A DNA stretch of 49,387 bases from the NCBI GenBank assembly GCA_017394605.1, contig JAFPXU010000133.1, positions 1 to 49,387 of the forward strand. The letters are read 5' to 3'. A model generated the notes under the pieces. It ran no database searches. It was given only the letters and a program-made list of their open reading frames with translations, and was not told the origin of the DNA. This document shows positions 6,827 through 16,957 of the stretch, piece by piece. The position numbers and the translations under genes are program-made. Position 1 is the first letter of the stretch, and each line of letters starts with the position of its first letter. This stretch comes from Clostridia bacterium (GTDB lineage Bacteria; Bacillota_A; Clostridia; Christensenellales; CAG-138).

Positions 6827-8758
6827 TTAGTTCTTTCTTGTCAGGATAACGTATGAAACGGGGGATACGGTGAACGGAACTGTGCCACCGATCTCAATCT
6901 GTTCGTTATGAACGGTTGTATATGATCCGCTGACAGAGAGACGGTCGGCTCCGTCGGGACCTTCAGGAAAGCTGTCTTCCGACAGAGAGACTGTCTGGGA
7001 GGCAGAGCTCCGGTTGACGCATGCAATCACGGTCTCATGCTCGTCATACCGGATCACGCAGAACACGTCCGCGCTGACGGCGCCCATCCGGCATTTTCCG
7101 GACTGCATCGCGCTGCTCTCGGAACGCTTATGAAAAATGGTACGCAGATCGTTCAGCAGCGGAAGATCTTCCCGACCCCAGGGATAAGTCTCGCGGTTGA
7201 ACGGATCTGCCATGCCGGTCAGTCCTGCCTCGTCGCCGTAATAGATACAGGGCACGCCGGGAACGGCTGCTTGCAGCGCGGCGGCAAGCCGCATGCATTT
7301 GAATCCGTACGCAAGCTTTTCTTTTGACGGTTTATAAACTGCCTGCTGCTCTCTTGTGAGCTCGTTTCGGTCCGGCGCGCCGGCGTAAACGGTTGCCGCG
7401 CGTGGGATATCGTGTGAACTGATCAGATTGAGCGCGGCGGCATAGAAGGGCGCGGGATACTGCTCCCGCTGCGTCTGAAGCGCGTGCGAAAGCGTATAAG
7501 CGTCCGTTTTCCCGGAAAGGAAATCCGCGAGCGCGTTGGTGAATCCGTAATTCATGATGGAGTCGAGTTCGTCACCGTTGACGTAGCCGCGCCGTCCCTC
7601 CGGACCGGTCTTTGTCGTCGGATCCTCCCAGACCTCGCCGAGGATCACCCCGTCGGGATCGTTTTCCTTGATGGATTTCCGGAGGATGCGGATAAATTCG
7701 TCGGGAAGCTCGTCCGCGACGTCCAGACGCCAGCTGGTCGCGCCGGCGTTTGCCCATTTTCGAATGACGCCGTTGCTTCCTGCGATGAAATCGATATACG
7801 AGGGGGTCATTTCCCAGACGTTCGGCAGCGTCTCAAAATTCCACCAGCATTCGTAGGACCCGTCCTTGCGGAACAGGTACCACTCGCGGTAGGGAGAGGA
7901 GGGATCGCGGTACGCGCCGGTCTTTTTCCCGTAGTGTCCTTCCCTGTTGAAGTAGATGCTGTCGCTTCCGGTATGCGAGAACACGCCGTCCAGCATGATC
8001 CGGATCCCGCGTTTTCGCGCCTCTTCGCAGAGCCTTCTGAAATCGTCCTCGGATCCGAGGAGCGGATCGATGGACATATAATCCGCGGTATTGTAGCGGT
8101 GGTTGCTCGAGGACGCGAAGATGGGGTTCAGATAGATGCAGGTCACACCGAACGAGGCGAGATAGTCAAGTTTTGAAATGATGCCGTTCAGATCGCCGCC
8201 GAAGAAATCGTCCGGGGTATAGTTCTTCTCTCCGCGGGCGGGTTTGTAGAACGCTGGCTCCGACCAGCGTTCGTGCGCCTTCGGATGACGTCCCAGCCGA
8301 GACTCATAATCGATTCTGTCGTGAAAATCCTCCCAGCTGGAGCGGCAGAAGCGGTCCGGGAAAATCTGGTAGCAGATGCTTTTCCTGAACCATTCCGGTG
8401 TCGTATACGCGGGATCGTAGATTACGATCCGGAAATACCCGGGATCCGCGTCGAAGTACCGGCCTTCGCCGCTGCTGCCACCGTAATACTCCTCGTGCCC
8501 GTCCGGATAGGTCAGCAGGAAGGAGTACTCGACGAGCTGCGGCCTGTCGGGAGCCGTCCATTCGCAGTACGCGGAATCCTGCTCCTTTGTCATCGGCACG
8601 AGCGTTTCGGTTCCGGACGCGCGGAAGCGGACGGCTATGTCCGCGCTGCGCTCTACATCGCCGATTTTCGCGGAGAGACGGACGGCCGTTCCGCACGGAA
8701 CGGCGCCCTGGGGCGTTCTGTACTGCAATAGTCTGGAATGATGGAAAAACCGTTTCAT
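6827..8758 (-). CDS. GH13 alpha-glycosidase (cyclomaltodextrinase/neopullulanase type)
   Basis: 643 residues. An N-terminal beta domain (about 1-125, CBM34-like) precedes the catalytic barrel starting at SICYQIFPDRF. Conserved GH13 regions: LDGVFSHTG (region I), WRLDVADE with nucleophile Asp near 346, LGEVWED with acid/base Glu near 375, and ISSHDIPR with the stabilising Asp near 449; a C-terminal beta domain follows. The 'YQIFPDRF' start and insert FFGGDLNGIISKLDYL are usual for enzymes that cut maltodextrins or cyclodextrins inside the cell; no signal peptide is present. The gene is the last of the thpR-addB-addA-uppP group, 17 bp after uppP. No clear ribosome site, so coupling is likely. 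A link to the DNA-repair genes is not evident. Confidence 0.9.
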   Translation of the reverse strand: MKRFFHHSRLLQYRTPQGAVPCGTAVRLSAKIGDVERSADIAVRFRASGTETLVPMTKEQDSAYCEWTAPDRPQLVEYSFLLTYPDGHEEYYGGSSGEGRYFDADPGYFRIVIYDPAYTTPEWFRKSICYQIFPDRFCRSSWEDFHDRIDYESRLGRHPKAHERWSEPAFYKPARGEKNYTPDDFFGGDLNGIISKLDYLASFGVTCIYLNPIFASSSNHRYNTADYMSIDPLLGSEDDFRRLCEEARKRGIRIMLDGVFSHTGSDSIYFNREGHYGKKTGAYRDPSSPYREWYLFRKDGSYECWWNFETLPNVWEMTPSYIDFIAGSNGVIRKWANAGATSWRLDVADELPDEFIRILRKSIKENDPDGVILGEVWEDPTTKTGPEGRRGYVNGDELDSIMNYGFTNALADFLSGKTDAYTLSHALQTQREQYPAPFYAAALNLISSHDIPRAATVYAGAPDRNELTREQQAVYKPSKEKLAYGFKCMRLAAALQAAVPGVPCIYYGDEAGLTGMADPFNRETYPWGREDLPLLNDLRTIFHKRSESSAMQSGKCRMGAVSADVFCVIRYDEHETVIACVNRSSASQTVSLSEDSFPEGPDGADRLSVSGSYTTVHNEQIEIGGTVPFTVSPVSYVILTRKN

Positions 8759-8775
8759 AAATGCCGTTCAATAGC

Positions 8776-9582
8776 TCAGAAGAAGAGATGGAGGACCAGC
8801 TGGTCCAGGATGACGAAAACGCCGAGGACCGCGGTGTAGACCGCGAACCAGGTCAGTTTTTTCTTTTTGATGACCCTAAGCATCAGACGGATCGCGAACA
8901 GTCCGGTCAGGAAGGCCACGATCATGCCGATGATCAGCGGAAGCCAGGGAATGTTGGAAAGACCCTGCTCGATAGCGTCCGGGATCTCCAGCACGGCCCC
9001 GCCCAGGATCGCAATGATCGAGAGCAGGAAGGAAAAGTCCGCGGCGGCTTTCCGGTTCAGACCGGAAAACAGCGCGCCGGCTATGGTGGATCCGGAACGG
9101 GAAACGCCGGAAAGCGTGCCCAGTCCCTGCATGGCGCCGATGATCAGCGCGTCCTTCGGACGCATCTGGGAAAGGCTGCGGCGCTTGCCGCGCGCGCGGA
9201 CCCGGTCGGCGGCGATCAGAAGGGCGGACGTGATCAGAAAGCAGATGCCGAGATAAGTGCCCGCTTCCGCTTTCTCATAAAAGGAGGAGAACGGGGGAAC
9301 CTTCTTGAACAGAACCGCGATCAGAACGGTCGGAACGGTGGCGAGCAGAAGATAGCCGGTCAGTTTCTGGAACGGATGCTTCAGAAGCTCGAGGATCGTT
9401 TTGCGGTACACGATCAGAACGGCGAGAAGCGTTCCGAGGTGGAGCATGACGGTGAAGAAGGTCTGGCCTTCCGTAATGCCGAAAATGGTCTGCAAAAGGA
9501 GAAGGTGACCGCTGCTGCTGACCGGAAGGAACTCGCAGAGTCCCTGCACAAGTCCGAGGATGACGGCCTGTATGATGGTCAT
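8776..9582 (-). CDS. uppP: Undecaprenyl-diphosphate phosphatase
   Basis: 268 residues, about 8 membrane helices. UppP/BacA removes a phosphate from undecaprenyl diphosphate so that the lipid carrier can be used again for peptidoglycan and other wall polymers; overproduction confers bacitracin resistance in many bacteria. Both family motifs are present: EFLPVSSSGHLLL near the N-terminus (acidic residue plus the SSSGH loop) and GVSRSGSTI around residue 160. GGAGG lies 5-7 bases before the ATG. Located between addA (40 bp upstream) and the alpha-glycosidase, all on the minus strand. Confidence 0.95.
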   Translation of the reverse strand: MTIIQAVILGLVQGLCEFLPVSSSGHLLLLQTIFGITEGQTFFTVMLHLGTLLAVLIVYRKTILELLKHPFQKLTGYLLLATVPTVLIAVLFKKVPPFSSFYEKAEAGTYLGICFLITSALLIAADRVRARGKRRSLSQMRPKDALIIGAMQGLGTLSGVSRSGSTIAGALFSGLNRKAAADFSFLLSIIAILGGAVLEIPDAIEQGLSNIPWLPLIIGMIVAFLTGLFAIRLMLRVIKKKKLTWFAVYTAVLGVFVILDQLVLHLFF

Positions 9583-9622
9583 GGATTAACCTCCGGTAGT
9601 TTTACTCAACTTATCTATAGTA

Positions 9623-12600
9623 TCACAGAAGCGGGACCGCTGCACGGGAATTCAGCATGACGACATATTTTTCGGATACCGGCTTTCCCGTGATGCGCTG
9701 GAGCGCGACCGAATAGAGCTCGAGCTGGCGGCGGTGGACTTCCGCGTGCGACTGCGGCGTCTCGTCGGGAAGGAGCGCGTCGGTCTTATAGTCCACGAGT
9801 ACCCATTTGCCGTCTTCGAGGAAGCAGAAGTCGATCACGCCCTGCATCAGCACGGTTTCGCTGAGAGGCGTGTCGAACACCTCGGAAGCGGGAACGCTGA
9901 CGGTGAAAGTCCACTCGCGGTGCGTTTCTTCCGACGCGGAGGCGCGTTTCCACAGATCGGACGACACGTACCATTCGACGGAATCCATCCTGATCATGTC
10001 GGATTCCTCCTGCGTCAGCCTGCCGGAGGAAAGAAGCGCTTCGATCTCCGCGCGGAGCGATTCCGCGTCCGTAACGCGGAGAGGCAGACGCTCGAGAAGC
10101 CGGTGCGTCGCAGTTCCGCGCATGGCGGCTGTCGGTTCGTTCCCGGTGAGGAAGGCGGGGGGATCGAAGGAGAGACGTTCCATGAACAGCGGACTTCCGG
10201 GTTCGCCGGACAGTCTCGCTGCCTGGCTGACGGCCTGTTTTCCGGGAAGCGCGGTCGCTTCCGGATGGGGATAACGGTAGCTGAGGGATTCGGCGAGCTT
10301 TTTCTCGTAGTCCGGATCCGGTTCCTGCACGAAGCCCGGCGTTCCGCCCTGCGCGGACGGAAGCAGTTTTTCACAGGGCACGATGGTGAGCGGCAGATCC
10401 GGACCGTCGGGTGCGGCCGCGCTCAGAAGCCAGAAGAGCGGGGAAGGCGCTTTTTTCGCTTCGGTCGGGGAGAGCGGAACGCCTGCGCGCTCCATGGTCT
10501 TTTCCCTGTCCTTGACGCTGGCGACCAGGATCAGGTTCTGCCTGGCGCGCGTCATGGCGACGTAAAGTACGCGCATTTCCTCGGCGATGGATTCGCTGAG
10601 CACCTTTTCCGCGTCCGCCCGGCGAACGATCGTTTCCAGGCGCGCGTGCTTCGATTCATACCTGAGACCGATCCCGAGATCCGAATGGAACATGATCGGC
10701 TTTGCCAGATCCTTGCGGTTGAACTGTGACGCGGTCTGCGCGACAAAAACGACGGGAAACTCGAGGCCTTTGGATTGGTGGATCGTCAGGATCCGGACGA
10801 CGTCGCCCGCGGAATTCTGCGGTACGGCGATATCCGCGTTCTTCGAGGCTGCTTCCATGGCGCGCACGAACCGCCAGACGCCAGAAAGTCCGCTCGACTC
10901 GAACGTATGCGCTTTTTCGATCAGCGCGTCGATATTGCGGAGACGCTGCTGACCGGCGGGAAGCGCGCCGGTCTGTTCGTAGTAGCCGGTCTCGTCCACG
11001 ATCTTCAGAAGGAGGCCGGTCGGTCCGGTTGTGAGACTCATATCGTGGAGCTCGTCGATGAAAGCGGCAGCTTTTTTCACTTTTCCGATCAGCGCTTTAT
11101 ATTCGCCTTCTGGTTCTCTGTCCGAAAGCGCGAAGAAGGATTCATAGAACTGGCCTTTTCCGCGTTCGAGGACCCGTACACGCGCCAGTTCCTCCGTTGT
11201 GAAACCGAACAGGGGGGAACGCAGAACGGAGAGGAGCGGGATATCCTGGCGCCTGTTGTCCGCGACGCGGAGACAGTTGAGCAGGATCTGCACTTCGATC
11301 GCGTCGAAATATCCCCCGGAAGCCTGCGCGAAGCAGGGGATTCCTTCCATGGCGAGCACTTCCGAGATCAGCTGGGCGTTGGTGGACGCGCGCAGCAGGA
11401 TCGCGAAGTCGCCGTAGTTTAAAGGACGGTCGTTTCCTTCCTTGTCCCGGTAGGGAACGTTGTCGATCATCTCGCGGATCCGTTTCGCGATGAACCTGGC
11501 TTCCAGTTCCGCACCCTTGACGTCCTCAAGGTAAGTCTGCTCCTCATCCGTGAGCAGGGAGTCCTGCGCCCCGGACTCGTCGAGGACCGTATTGCTGACG
11601 TCCGGCACTGTAACGACTGCCGCCATTTCCGCGCTTCCGTAGGGATTATCGGATTTCAGGTGGAGCCGCGCGTTCTCGTTGTAATCCATATCCGCCACAG
11701 GTTCAGTCATGATTCTCTCGAATACCGCGTTGACGGCGCGGATCACTTCCGCGGAGCTTCTGTAGTTGTCGTTCAGATCGATGCGCTTTCCCGCTTTTCC
11801 TGTATAGGTACGGATCTTATCGAGGAACAGAGCGGGCTCCGCGGAGCGGAAGCGGTAGATGGACTGCTTGATATCGCCGACCAGGAACAGATTGTCCTCC
11901 CGCCGGATCGCGTTGATCAGCGCTTCCTGGACGCCGTTGCTGTCCTGGTATTCGTCGATCATGATGTACCGGAACTTGTCGCGGTACTCCTCGGCGATCC
12001 GTTCGTCGGACAGGATCTTCAGGGCGAAATGCTCCGCGTCCGAAAAGTCCATGACGCCCTGCTTCCATTTCATGTCCGAAAGCGCGTCCGTGTAGCGGCG
12101 CGTGACGGAGAGATAGGACTGCAGGATCGGATAGCTGTTGATAAGCTCGGTCTCGTCATCCTCGCGCTTACCGCTCAGGATAGCGCGCTGGGCTTTCCAG
12201 CAGTCTCTGGCCGCGTCTCTCGCTTCCTTTACGGGCCCATTGACGGAAGGATCGGTATTCTTCGGCCAATTGAGACGCCGGAACTCGATCGAAAGCGCGG
12301 CTTCCCGGTACTGTTCGTAGGTGTTCATCTGGAGAAGCGCGCGGAGCCTTGAAAGCTCGTCGTCCATGATCGCGGACGCCTTCGGAAACTCGTTTCCGAG
12401 CGCGTAGCGTTCCGAGACGTAACGGTCAACGGGGCCGGACAGATTGAGCTTCATGCCGTCGAGCAGAGTGCCGTAAAGCCTGTCCAGATAGGGCGCGGAC
12501 AGATATTCCGATTCCGTTTTATCAAGCCACCCGTCCGGATCGGGACGGGTTTCCAGGAACTCGCTGAGCGCCTGCACGGCTTCCCAGACGGCGTCCTCGG

Positions 12601-13081
12601 AACGCAACGCCTGAAGCATTCTGTGATAGTCCGGATCCTTTTCCACCGCCAAAGCGGTAAAGAACGTATCGCGGATCCGGTCCTTCATGACGGAAAGCTG
12701 GATCTCGTCCGCGATCCCGACAGAGGAATCCAGACCGATCGTGTGTCCGTGCCGGTGCAGGATCCTCGTGCAGAACGCGTCGATCGTGGAGATGTTTGCA
12801 CTGTTCACGGCAACGGACTGCGCGAGAAGGAAGGGACGGAGGGAATCGTCACGGCATTCGTCGACCGCCTTCTGGAGCCGGCTTTGGATGCGCTGCTTCA
12901 TTTCGGCCGCCGCGGCGCGCGTGAAAGTCAGAACGAGGAACTGTTCGATCGGCACGCCGGCAATCACCGCGGAGCAGATCCGTTCCGTCAGCACGGTCGT
13001 TTTTCCGGCGCCGGCAGCCGCGGATACGATCAGATTGCCCTGTTCGAATATGGCGCGGTACTGGGAGTCACTCCATTCCAT
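9623..13081 (-). CDS. addA: ATP-dependent helicase/nuclease subunit A
   Basis: 1152 residues from ATG 13081 (MEWSDSQYRAIFEQ), chosen because AGGAGG is 9 bases upstream; in-frame ATGs at 13090 and 13111 lie on or before that site. AddA unwinds and resects double-strand breaks with AddB, leading to RecA loading. Superfamily-1 helicase motifs are clear: SAAAGAGKTT (Walker A, Lys27), DEYQDSN (motif II), GDIKQSIYRFRSAEP (III), ILTIHQSKGLEFPVVF (V) and VLYVAMTRARQNL (VI). The C-terminal nuclease shows MRGTATHRLLE, GVIDFCF and VLVDYKTD, the RecB-family active site. The start overlaps the addB end by 14 bp. Confidence 0.96.
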   Translation of the reverse strand: MEWSDSQYRAIFEQGNLIVSAAAGAGKTTVLTERICSAVIAGVPIEQFLVLTFTRAAAAEMKQRIQSRLQKAVDECRDDSLRPFLLAQSVAVNSANISTIDAFCTRILHRHGHTIGLDSSVGIADEIQLSVMKDRIRDTFFTALAVEKDPDYHRMLQALRSEDAVWEAVQALSEFLETRPDPDGWLDKTESEYLSAPYLDRLYGTLLDGMKLNLSGPVDRYVSERYALGNEFPKASAIMDDELSRLRALLQMNTYEQYREAALSIEFRRLNWPKNTDPSVNGPVKEARDAARDCWKAQRAILSGKREDDETELINSYPILQSYLSVTRRYTDALSDMKWKQGVMDFSDAEHFALKILSDERIAEEYRDKFRYIMIDEYQDSNGVQEALINAIRREDNLFLVGDIKQSIYRFRSAEPALFLDKIRTYTGKAGKRIDLNDNYRSSAEVIRAVNAVFERIMTEPVADMDYNENARLHLKSDNPYGSAEMAAVVTVPDVSNTVLDESGAQDSLLTDEEQTYLEDVKGAELEARFIAKRIREMIDNVPYRDKEGNDRPLNYGDFAILLRASTNAQLISEVLAMEGIPCFAQASGGYFDAIEVQILLNCLRVADNRRQDIPLLSVLRSPLFGFTTEELARVRVLERGKGQFYESFFALSDREPEGEYKALIGKVKKAAAFIDELHDMSLTTGPTGLLLKIVDETGYYEQTGALPAGQQRLRNIDALIEKAHTFESSGLSGVWRFVRAMEAASKNADIAVPQNSAGDVVRILTIHQSKGLEFPVVFVAQTASQFNRKDLAKPIMFHSDLGIGLRYESKHARLETIVRRADAEKVLSESIAEEMRVLYVAMTRARQNLILVASVKDREKTMERAGVPLSPTEAKKAPSPLFWLLSAAAPDGPDLPLTIVPCEKLLPSAQGGTPGFVQEPDPDYEKKLAESLSYRYPHPEATALPGKQAVSQAARLSGEPGSPLFMERLSFDPPAFLTGNEPTAAMRGTATHRLLERLPLRVTDAESLRAEIEALLSSGRLTQEESDMIRMDSVEWYVSSDLWKRASASEETHREWTFTVSVPASEVFDTPLSETVLMQGVIDFCFLEDGKWVLVDYKTDALLPDETPQSHAEVHRRQLELYSVALQRITGKPVSEKYVVMLNSRAAVPLL

Positions 13082-16000
13082 ATTCCGCATCCTCCTTTCC
13101 GCCTGATTCAAAGAATTGCTCCTGCTTGACCTTTTTCTTCTTTCTTGTCCGGCAGGTGCCGAGCCGCTTGTCGAACCGGCAGACGCTCTTATAATCGCAG
13201 TACGTGCAGTTTCCGTCTATGGGGGAGATCCGGACGTCTCCGGAAAGGATCTTTCTGGTCGTTTCCTCGGAGATCCGGACGGCTTCTTTCAGGAGATGAT
13301 CCATTTCCCCGTAGCTGCAGAGGGAGCCGGAAAGGGTCCCGTTTTTTCCGCGCTTGACGTTATTGAGGATCCTGGATTTGTTATCGATGTTTTCCTCGGT
13401 GCTTTCGATGATGAACGGGTCGGAGACGGTCAGCCCTTCCAGTTTCAGCTCCGGAACAGGGTTCTCCTCGTCTTCATCTTCGGGCGGAGCGGCGATCACG
13501 GGCATGTAATAACCTCCGGGGGGACGCAGACGGCTCGCGACGCCCCGGGGATCCCTGGATACCGCCGCGACCGCCTGCAGATACAGAGGAAGCTGAAGCG
13601 AGATCCCGTCCATGATGGCGCCGTAATCGAATTTCTTTCCGTGCGTTTTATAATCGACGACGCGCGCGAACCGCTGATCGCCGTCCGAAACGGTATCGAT
13701 CCTGTCGATGATGCCGTGCAGCTTTGCCGTTCTGCCGTTTCCGAGATCCAGCGTGATGGCGGGGAACACGCAGCCGTCCCCGAACCGGACTTCGGAACCG
13801 TAGGGTCTGAAGCTTCCGCTCTTGTACTGGAGCACGAGCGCGCGGATGCACTGCGTTGCGTTTTCTAGCATGATGAACAGCTCTGCCGCCGCGCGTTCGT
13901 TCGTTTCGAGCACACGGTCCGGATCGGAGGCCAGGACCTGCGGCGTGATCTGCTCGACGATCAGACCGATCTGCTCGTCCGTGACCGTTTTGAGGTCGAT
14001 CCCGTCCTTCTGGCACTGGTTGAGAAATGCGTCGAGCATGGCGTGATAGAAAGTTCCGGCTTCCGGAGCGCCTACGGACGCTTCCGGGCGTTTTTTGGCG
14101 CCAAGTCCCGCTTCCAGGAAATGACGGAAGGGGCACTTGTTGAAATTCTCGAGCCTTGTCGGCGCCATGTTCAGATCTCTTCCGTACAGTTCCTCCGACA
14201 GCGCGGTGCCGAGCGGCGCGGGCGAGATCTTTCCGGTTGAAGCCTTTTGAAGTTCATCCGTCAGTTCGCCGTATTCGGGAGAGTTTCTGTAGTAATCGAG
14301 CAGCGCGGACGTGACGGGACCGTACGACCCGTTTTTCGTGTCTTCGCGAAGGTGTTCGGACAGCATCCTGAGCCCGGTCTTTTCGCAGACCGGAACGGAT
14401 GACCCGCCGGTTTCAGCCTGCGTGACCGTAACGTGGAACATCTCCTTCATGCGTCTGACGAAGGGCGAAGGAATCAGCTCGTTGCTTCCGCCGCTCTGGC
14501 TGAACGTCAGGTAGAGCTCGTCGCTCGGGGCGGAAAACAGCTGATAGAGATTCAAAAGATCGTTCGCGGAGCCTAGGTCCGTTCTCTGCCAGACGGTAAG
14601 GCCGGCGTTTTCAAGTAGGGCAAGCTCCCCGTTGTCGATGATGCCGTCGTCGTAGCGGCTTTTCGGAAGAAGGCCGTCCGTCGCGCCCATGACGTACAGG
14701 ACGCGGATGTTGTCTGGAAGCCTGGTACGCTCGGTATCCCCGATCAGGACCCGGTCCGCCGTATCCGGAATGACGCCCATCCTGACGCCGGACAGCCCTT
14801 CGCGGATCAGCGACAGGAAATCCTCCCGGCTCATAGGCGTATCTCCGAGAATGACGTAAAGCTGGTCGAACAGATCCGTCATAAGCTTCCACAGTTCCGC
14901 GTGTTCCGCGGCTTCCCGTGGCATGCCGGCCGCGATCAGCTCTGCGGAACGTTGCTCGAGCTGCTGGGGAAGCGAGATGTCGATAAGATAACCGTATAGC
15001 GCCTGAAGCTTTTCCCGCACCGTCCTTCCGTGAAGGGATTCGCGAAGTTTCTGAAGCGGGACAGTGAGTTTGACTCTTGCGGATTCCGCCTCAGGGGGAA
15101 CGTCCTTTCCCCTGAACGCGGAAAGAAAACGTCCTCCTCGGACGGCGTAGCGGAGCACATAGTTGTCGAACGCGTCCGCCTCCTCGCGGGTCAGTCCGGC
15201 GAAACCGGACTTGGCGAGCTCCAGCATTTCAGGCGCGGAGAATTGTTCGGAGATTGCGGATAAAGCCGCCTGCACAAGATTGGCGGCTGGGTGCGACAGA
15301 AGCGGTTTTTTGGAATCGAGGAAATAGGGGATGCCCCGGAGTCCGAGGCTTCTCGCGAGCGCGGTCTCGTATGTGTCGGGTTCAGTGACGACGACCGCGA
15401 TATCCCGGTAGCGGAGTCCTTTTTTGACCTGACGGATAACGGAATCGCAGACGGCGTCCGCTTCCGCCTGATAACCGGGCGCGCTGATCACATGCAGCCT
15501 GTCGGTCGAAAGGTGATACGGCGCGTACGGATACGAGAAGAAATGCTTTTCCAGATGGAGAAGCGCCTTGTCGTGCTGCGGGGAACGGTAGAACCGTTCG
15601 ATGCGGACCGGCACGCCGGATTCCGCCGCACGGTTCCGGATCTCGCGTTCCGCCATTCTGACGGTCTTGAACAGATCATCGTCGGAACCGGACGGATCGT
15701 CCGTGATGCCGATCGTGACGGACGCGGCCGTCTCAAGAAGGCTTTGCAGAAACTGATAGAACAGTCCCGTCATTTCCGGGAGCTCGTCGAAGAAGACGTG
15801 CGCGTCGGCAAGAGACGAGGACGGAAGATAGCGGATGGCGGAGAGGATCCGGTCGTCCTCGGTCAGGAAGCGGGAGTTCAGATAGCTGTCGGATTCCCTG
15901 TAGAGAAGCAGGATATCCGTAAGCTTATCCTTCAGAAGCGTCCCGTCGCCGAGTCTGTCCATCGCAGACGCGAGATCGTCCGGACGGATCGAGGCGCGCT

Positions 16001-16379
16001 TCATCGTGGAGATCAGCGCGGAAAGCTCGGAACAGAAGCCCTGGCGGTGGATCGCGCCGGAGAAGGCCCTGAGAGATCCGGCGTTCGTTTCTGCTATGCG
16101 GCGCGTTGCCATGGACATACCCTGCTCGGACAGATAGGGAAGCGGGCTTCCGGAGCTTTTCAGGATCTCGTCGCAGAGACGGTCCAGGGAAAGCACGCTG
16201 ATGCCGAACATCCCGCCTTCGGACGCCGCCATGAGACGCCGTTCCGCTGCGAAGGTCGCCTGTTTCGGAACAACGAGATAGGTGCGGTCGCCGCTCTGGG
16301 TATGGGACAGCACGGCGTTGTACAGGCTGTCCGTCTTATCGGTATTCGCTCTGCCTAAATAAAGATCCAGTCTGCTCAT
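13068..16379 (-). CDS. addB: ATP-dependent helicase/deoxyribonuclease subunit B
   Basis: 1103 residues, partner of AddA in break resection and Chi recognition. The C-terminal RecB-type nuclease carries GIIDRID and VVDYKTHGKKFDY. Four cysteines typical of the AddB 4Fe-4S staple are visible: one in NKCPFRHFLE near 750 and CTYCDYKSVC at 1058, 1061 and 1067. The N-terminal Walker A is unusual: LYLGRANTDKTDS has Asp14 where GxxxxGK[ST] expects Gly, although Lys15 and Thr16 are kept. It overlaps thpR upstream by 4 bp (ATGA) and addA downstream. AddB ATPase is auxiliary in the family, so a weak nucleotide site could be tolerated. Confidence 0.95.
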   Translation of the reverse strand: MSRLDLYLGRANTDKTDSLYNAVLSHTQSGDRTYLVVPKQATFAAERRLMAASEGGMFGISVLSLDRLCDEILKSSGSPLPYLSEQGMSMATRRIAETNAGSLRAFSGAIHRQGFCSELSALISTMKRASIRPDDLASAMDRLGDGTLLKDKLTDILLLYRESDSYLNSRFLTEDDRILSAIRYLPSSSLADAHVFFDELPEMTGLFYQFLQSLLETAASVTIGITDDPSGSDDDLFKTVRMAEREIRNRAAESGVPVRIERFYRSPQHDKALLHLEKHFFSYPYAPYHLSTDRLHVISAPGYQAEADAVCDSVIRQVKKGLRYRDIAVVVTEPDTYETALARSLGLRGIPYFLDSKKPLLSHPAANLVQAALSAISEQFSAPEMLELAKSGFAGLTREEADAFDNYVLRYAVRGGRFLSAFRGKDVPPEAESARVKLTVPLQKLRESLHGRTVREKLQALYGYLIDISLPQQLEQRSAELIAAGMPREAAEHAELWKLMTDLFDQLYVILGDTPMSREDFLSLIREGLSGVRMGVIPDTADRVLIGDTERTRLPDNIRVLYVMGATDGLLPKSRYDDGIIDNGELALLENAGLTVWQRTDLGSANDLLNLYQLFSAPSDELYLTFSQSGGSNELIPSPFVRRMKEMFHVTVTQAETGGSSVPVCEKTGLRMLSEHLREDTKNGSYGPVTSALLDYYRNSPEYGELTDELQKASTGKISPAPLGTALSEELYGRDLNMAPTRLENFNKCPFRHFLEAGLGAKKRPEASVGAPEAGTFYHAMLDAFLNQCQKDGIDLKTVTDEQIGLIVEQITPQVLASDPDRVLETNERAAAELFIMLENATQCIRALVLQYKSGSFRPYGSEVRFGDGCVFPAITLDLGNGRTAKLHGIIDRIDTVSDGDQRFARVVDYKTHGKKFDYGAIMDGISLQLPLYLQAVAAVSRDPRGVASRLRPPGGYYMPVIAAPPEDEDEENPVPELKLEGLTVSDPFIIESTEENIDNKSRILNNVKRGKNGTLSGSLCSYGEMDHLLKEAVRISEETTRKILSGDVRISPIDGNCTYCDYKSVCRFDKRLGTCRTRKKKKVKQEQFFESGGKEDAEYGME

Positions 16380-16900
16380 GTCAGGAAACTCTCCTTGTGA
16401 ACGGGGGTGTATTCCATGCTGCCTCTGACGTTCCGGCTCTCGTAGAGGATCATGCTGTCCGCGGTGAACGCCTCATTCCTCGGACACGAGAAGCCTTCGT
16501 CGCCCTTAATGCTGCGCCCGATCGTGATATGCGGCACGAGACGCGCGTGGTTTTTCGAGAAGCCGCGGTCCCAGAGCGCCTGCTCAAGCGTTTCGTAGAG
16601 ATTCTGCAGCTCTCCCGATTCGTCCTCCACGCGGACAAATCCGGTGCTTCCGCCTTTCGACTCAAACGACCCGTAGTCCTTCAGCCTGAGAAGGAACGGG
16701 CGCGCGTCGCAGCAGGCGTCGCGCATGGCGTCGACGATGTCGGAAAGCTCTGAGCTCTCGCCGATGAAATGCATGGTGACATGATAGTTCCGCTCGGGAA
16801 CGAATCTTCCTTCCGCGCCTTTCTTCTGCAGGCGCACGGAAGTGTCCCGCACGGCGCGGCGGATGTCCGGCGGGACCGGGATCGCGATGAACAGGCGCAT
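16376..16900 (-). CDS. thpR: RNA 2',3'-cyclic phosphodiesterase (2H phosphoesterase)
   Basis: 174 residues, standard length for ThpR/LigT. The two catalytic HxT motifs that define the 2H superfamily are present: HVTMHFIG near residue 40 and HITIGRS near 125. The N-terminus MRLFIAIPVPPDI is characteristic. Family enzymes open 2',3'-cyclic phosphate ends of RNA and, in vitro, can join tRNA halves. AAGGA precedes the ATG by 9 bases, and a minus-strand extended -10 promoter lies upstream, so it probably heads the thpR-addB-addA-uppP-glycosidase operon. The last 4 bp overlap addB. Confidence 0.9.
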   Translation of the reverse strand: MRLFIAIPVPPDIRRAVRDTSVRLQKKGAEGRFVPERNYHVTMHFIGESSELSDIVDAMRDACCDARPFLLRLKDYGSFESKGGSTGFVRVEDESGELQNLYETLEQALWDRGFSKNHARLVPHITIGRSIKGDEGFSCPRNEAFTADSMILYESRNVRGSMEYTPVHKESFLT

Positions 16901-16927
16901 AGACGGTAGTCCTTTTCTTTTTCTTTG

Positions 16928-16956
16928 ATTATACCATACGGGGAGAAGGGGGAACG
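16928..16956 (-). promoter_or_regulatory. Promoter of the thpR-addB-addA operon
   Basis: On the minus strand TGG-TATAAT (plus 16928-16936) is an extended -10 box. The -35 region is weak. It sits between the helicase stop at 16958 and thpR, and the leader is about 20 bases. Confidence 0.5.
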
Positions 16957-16957
16957 C

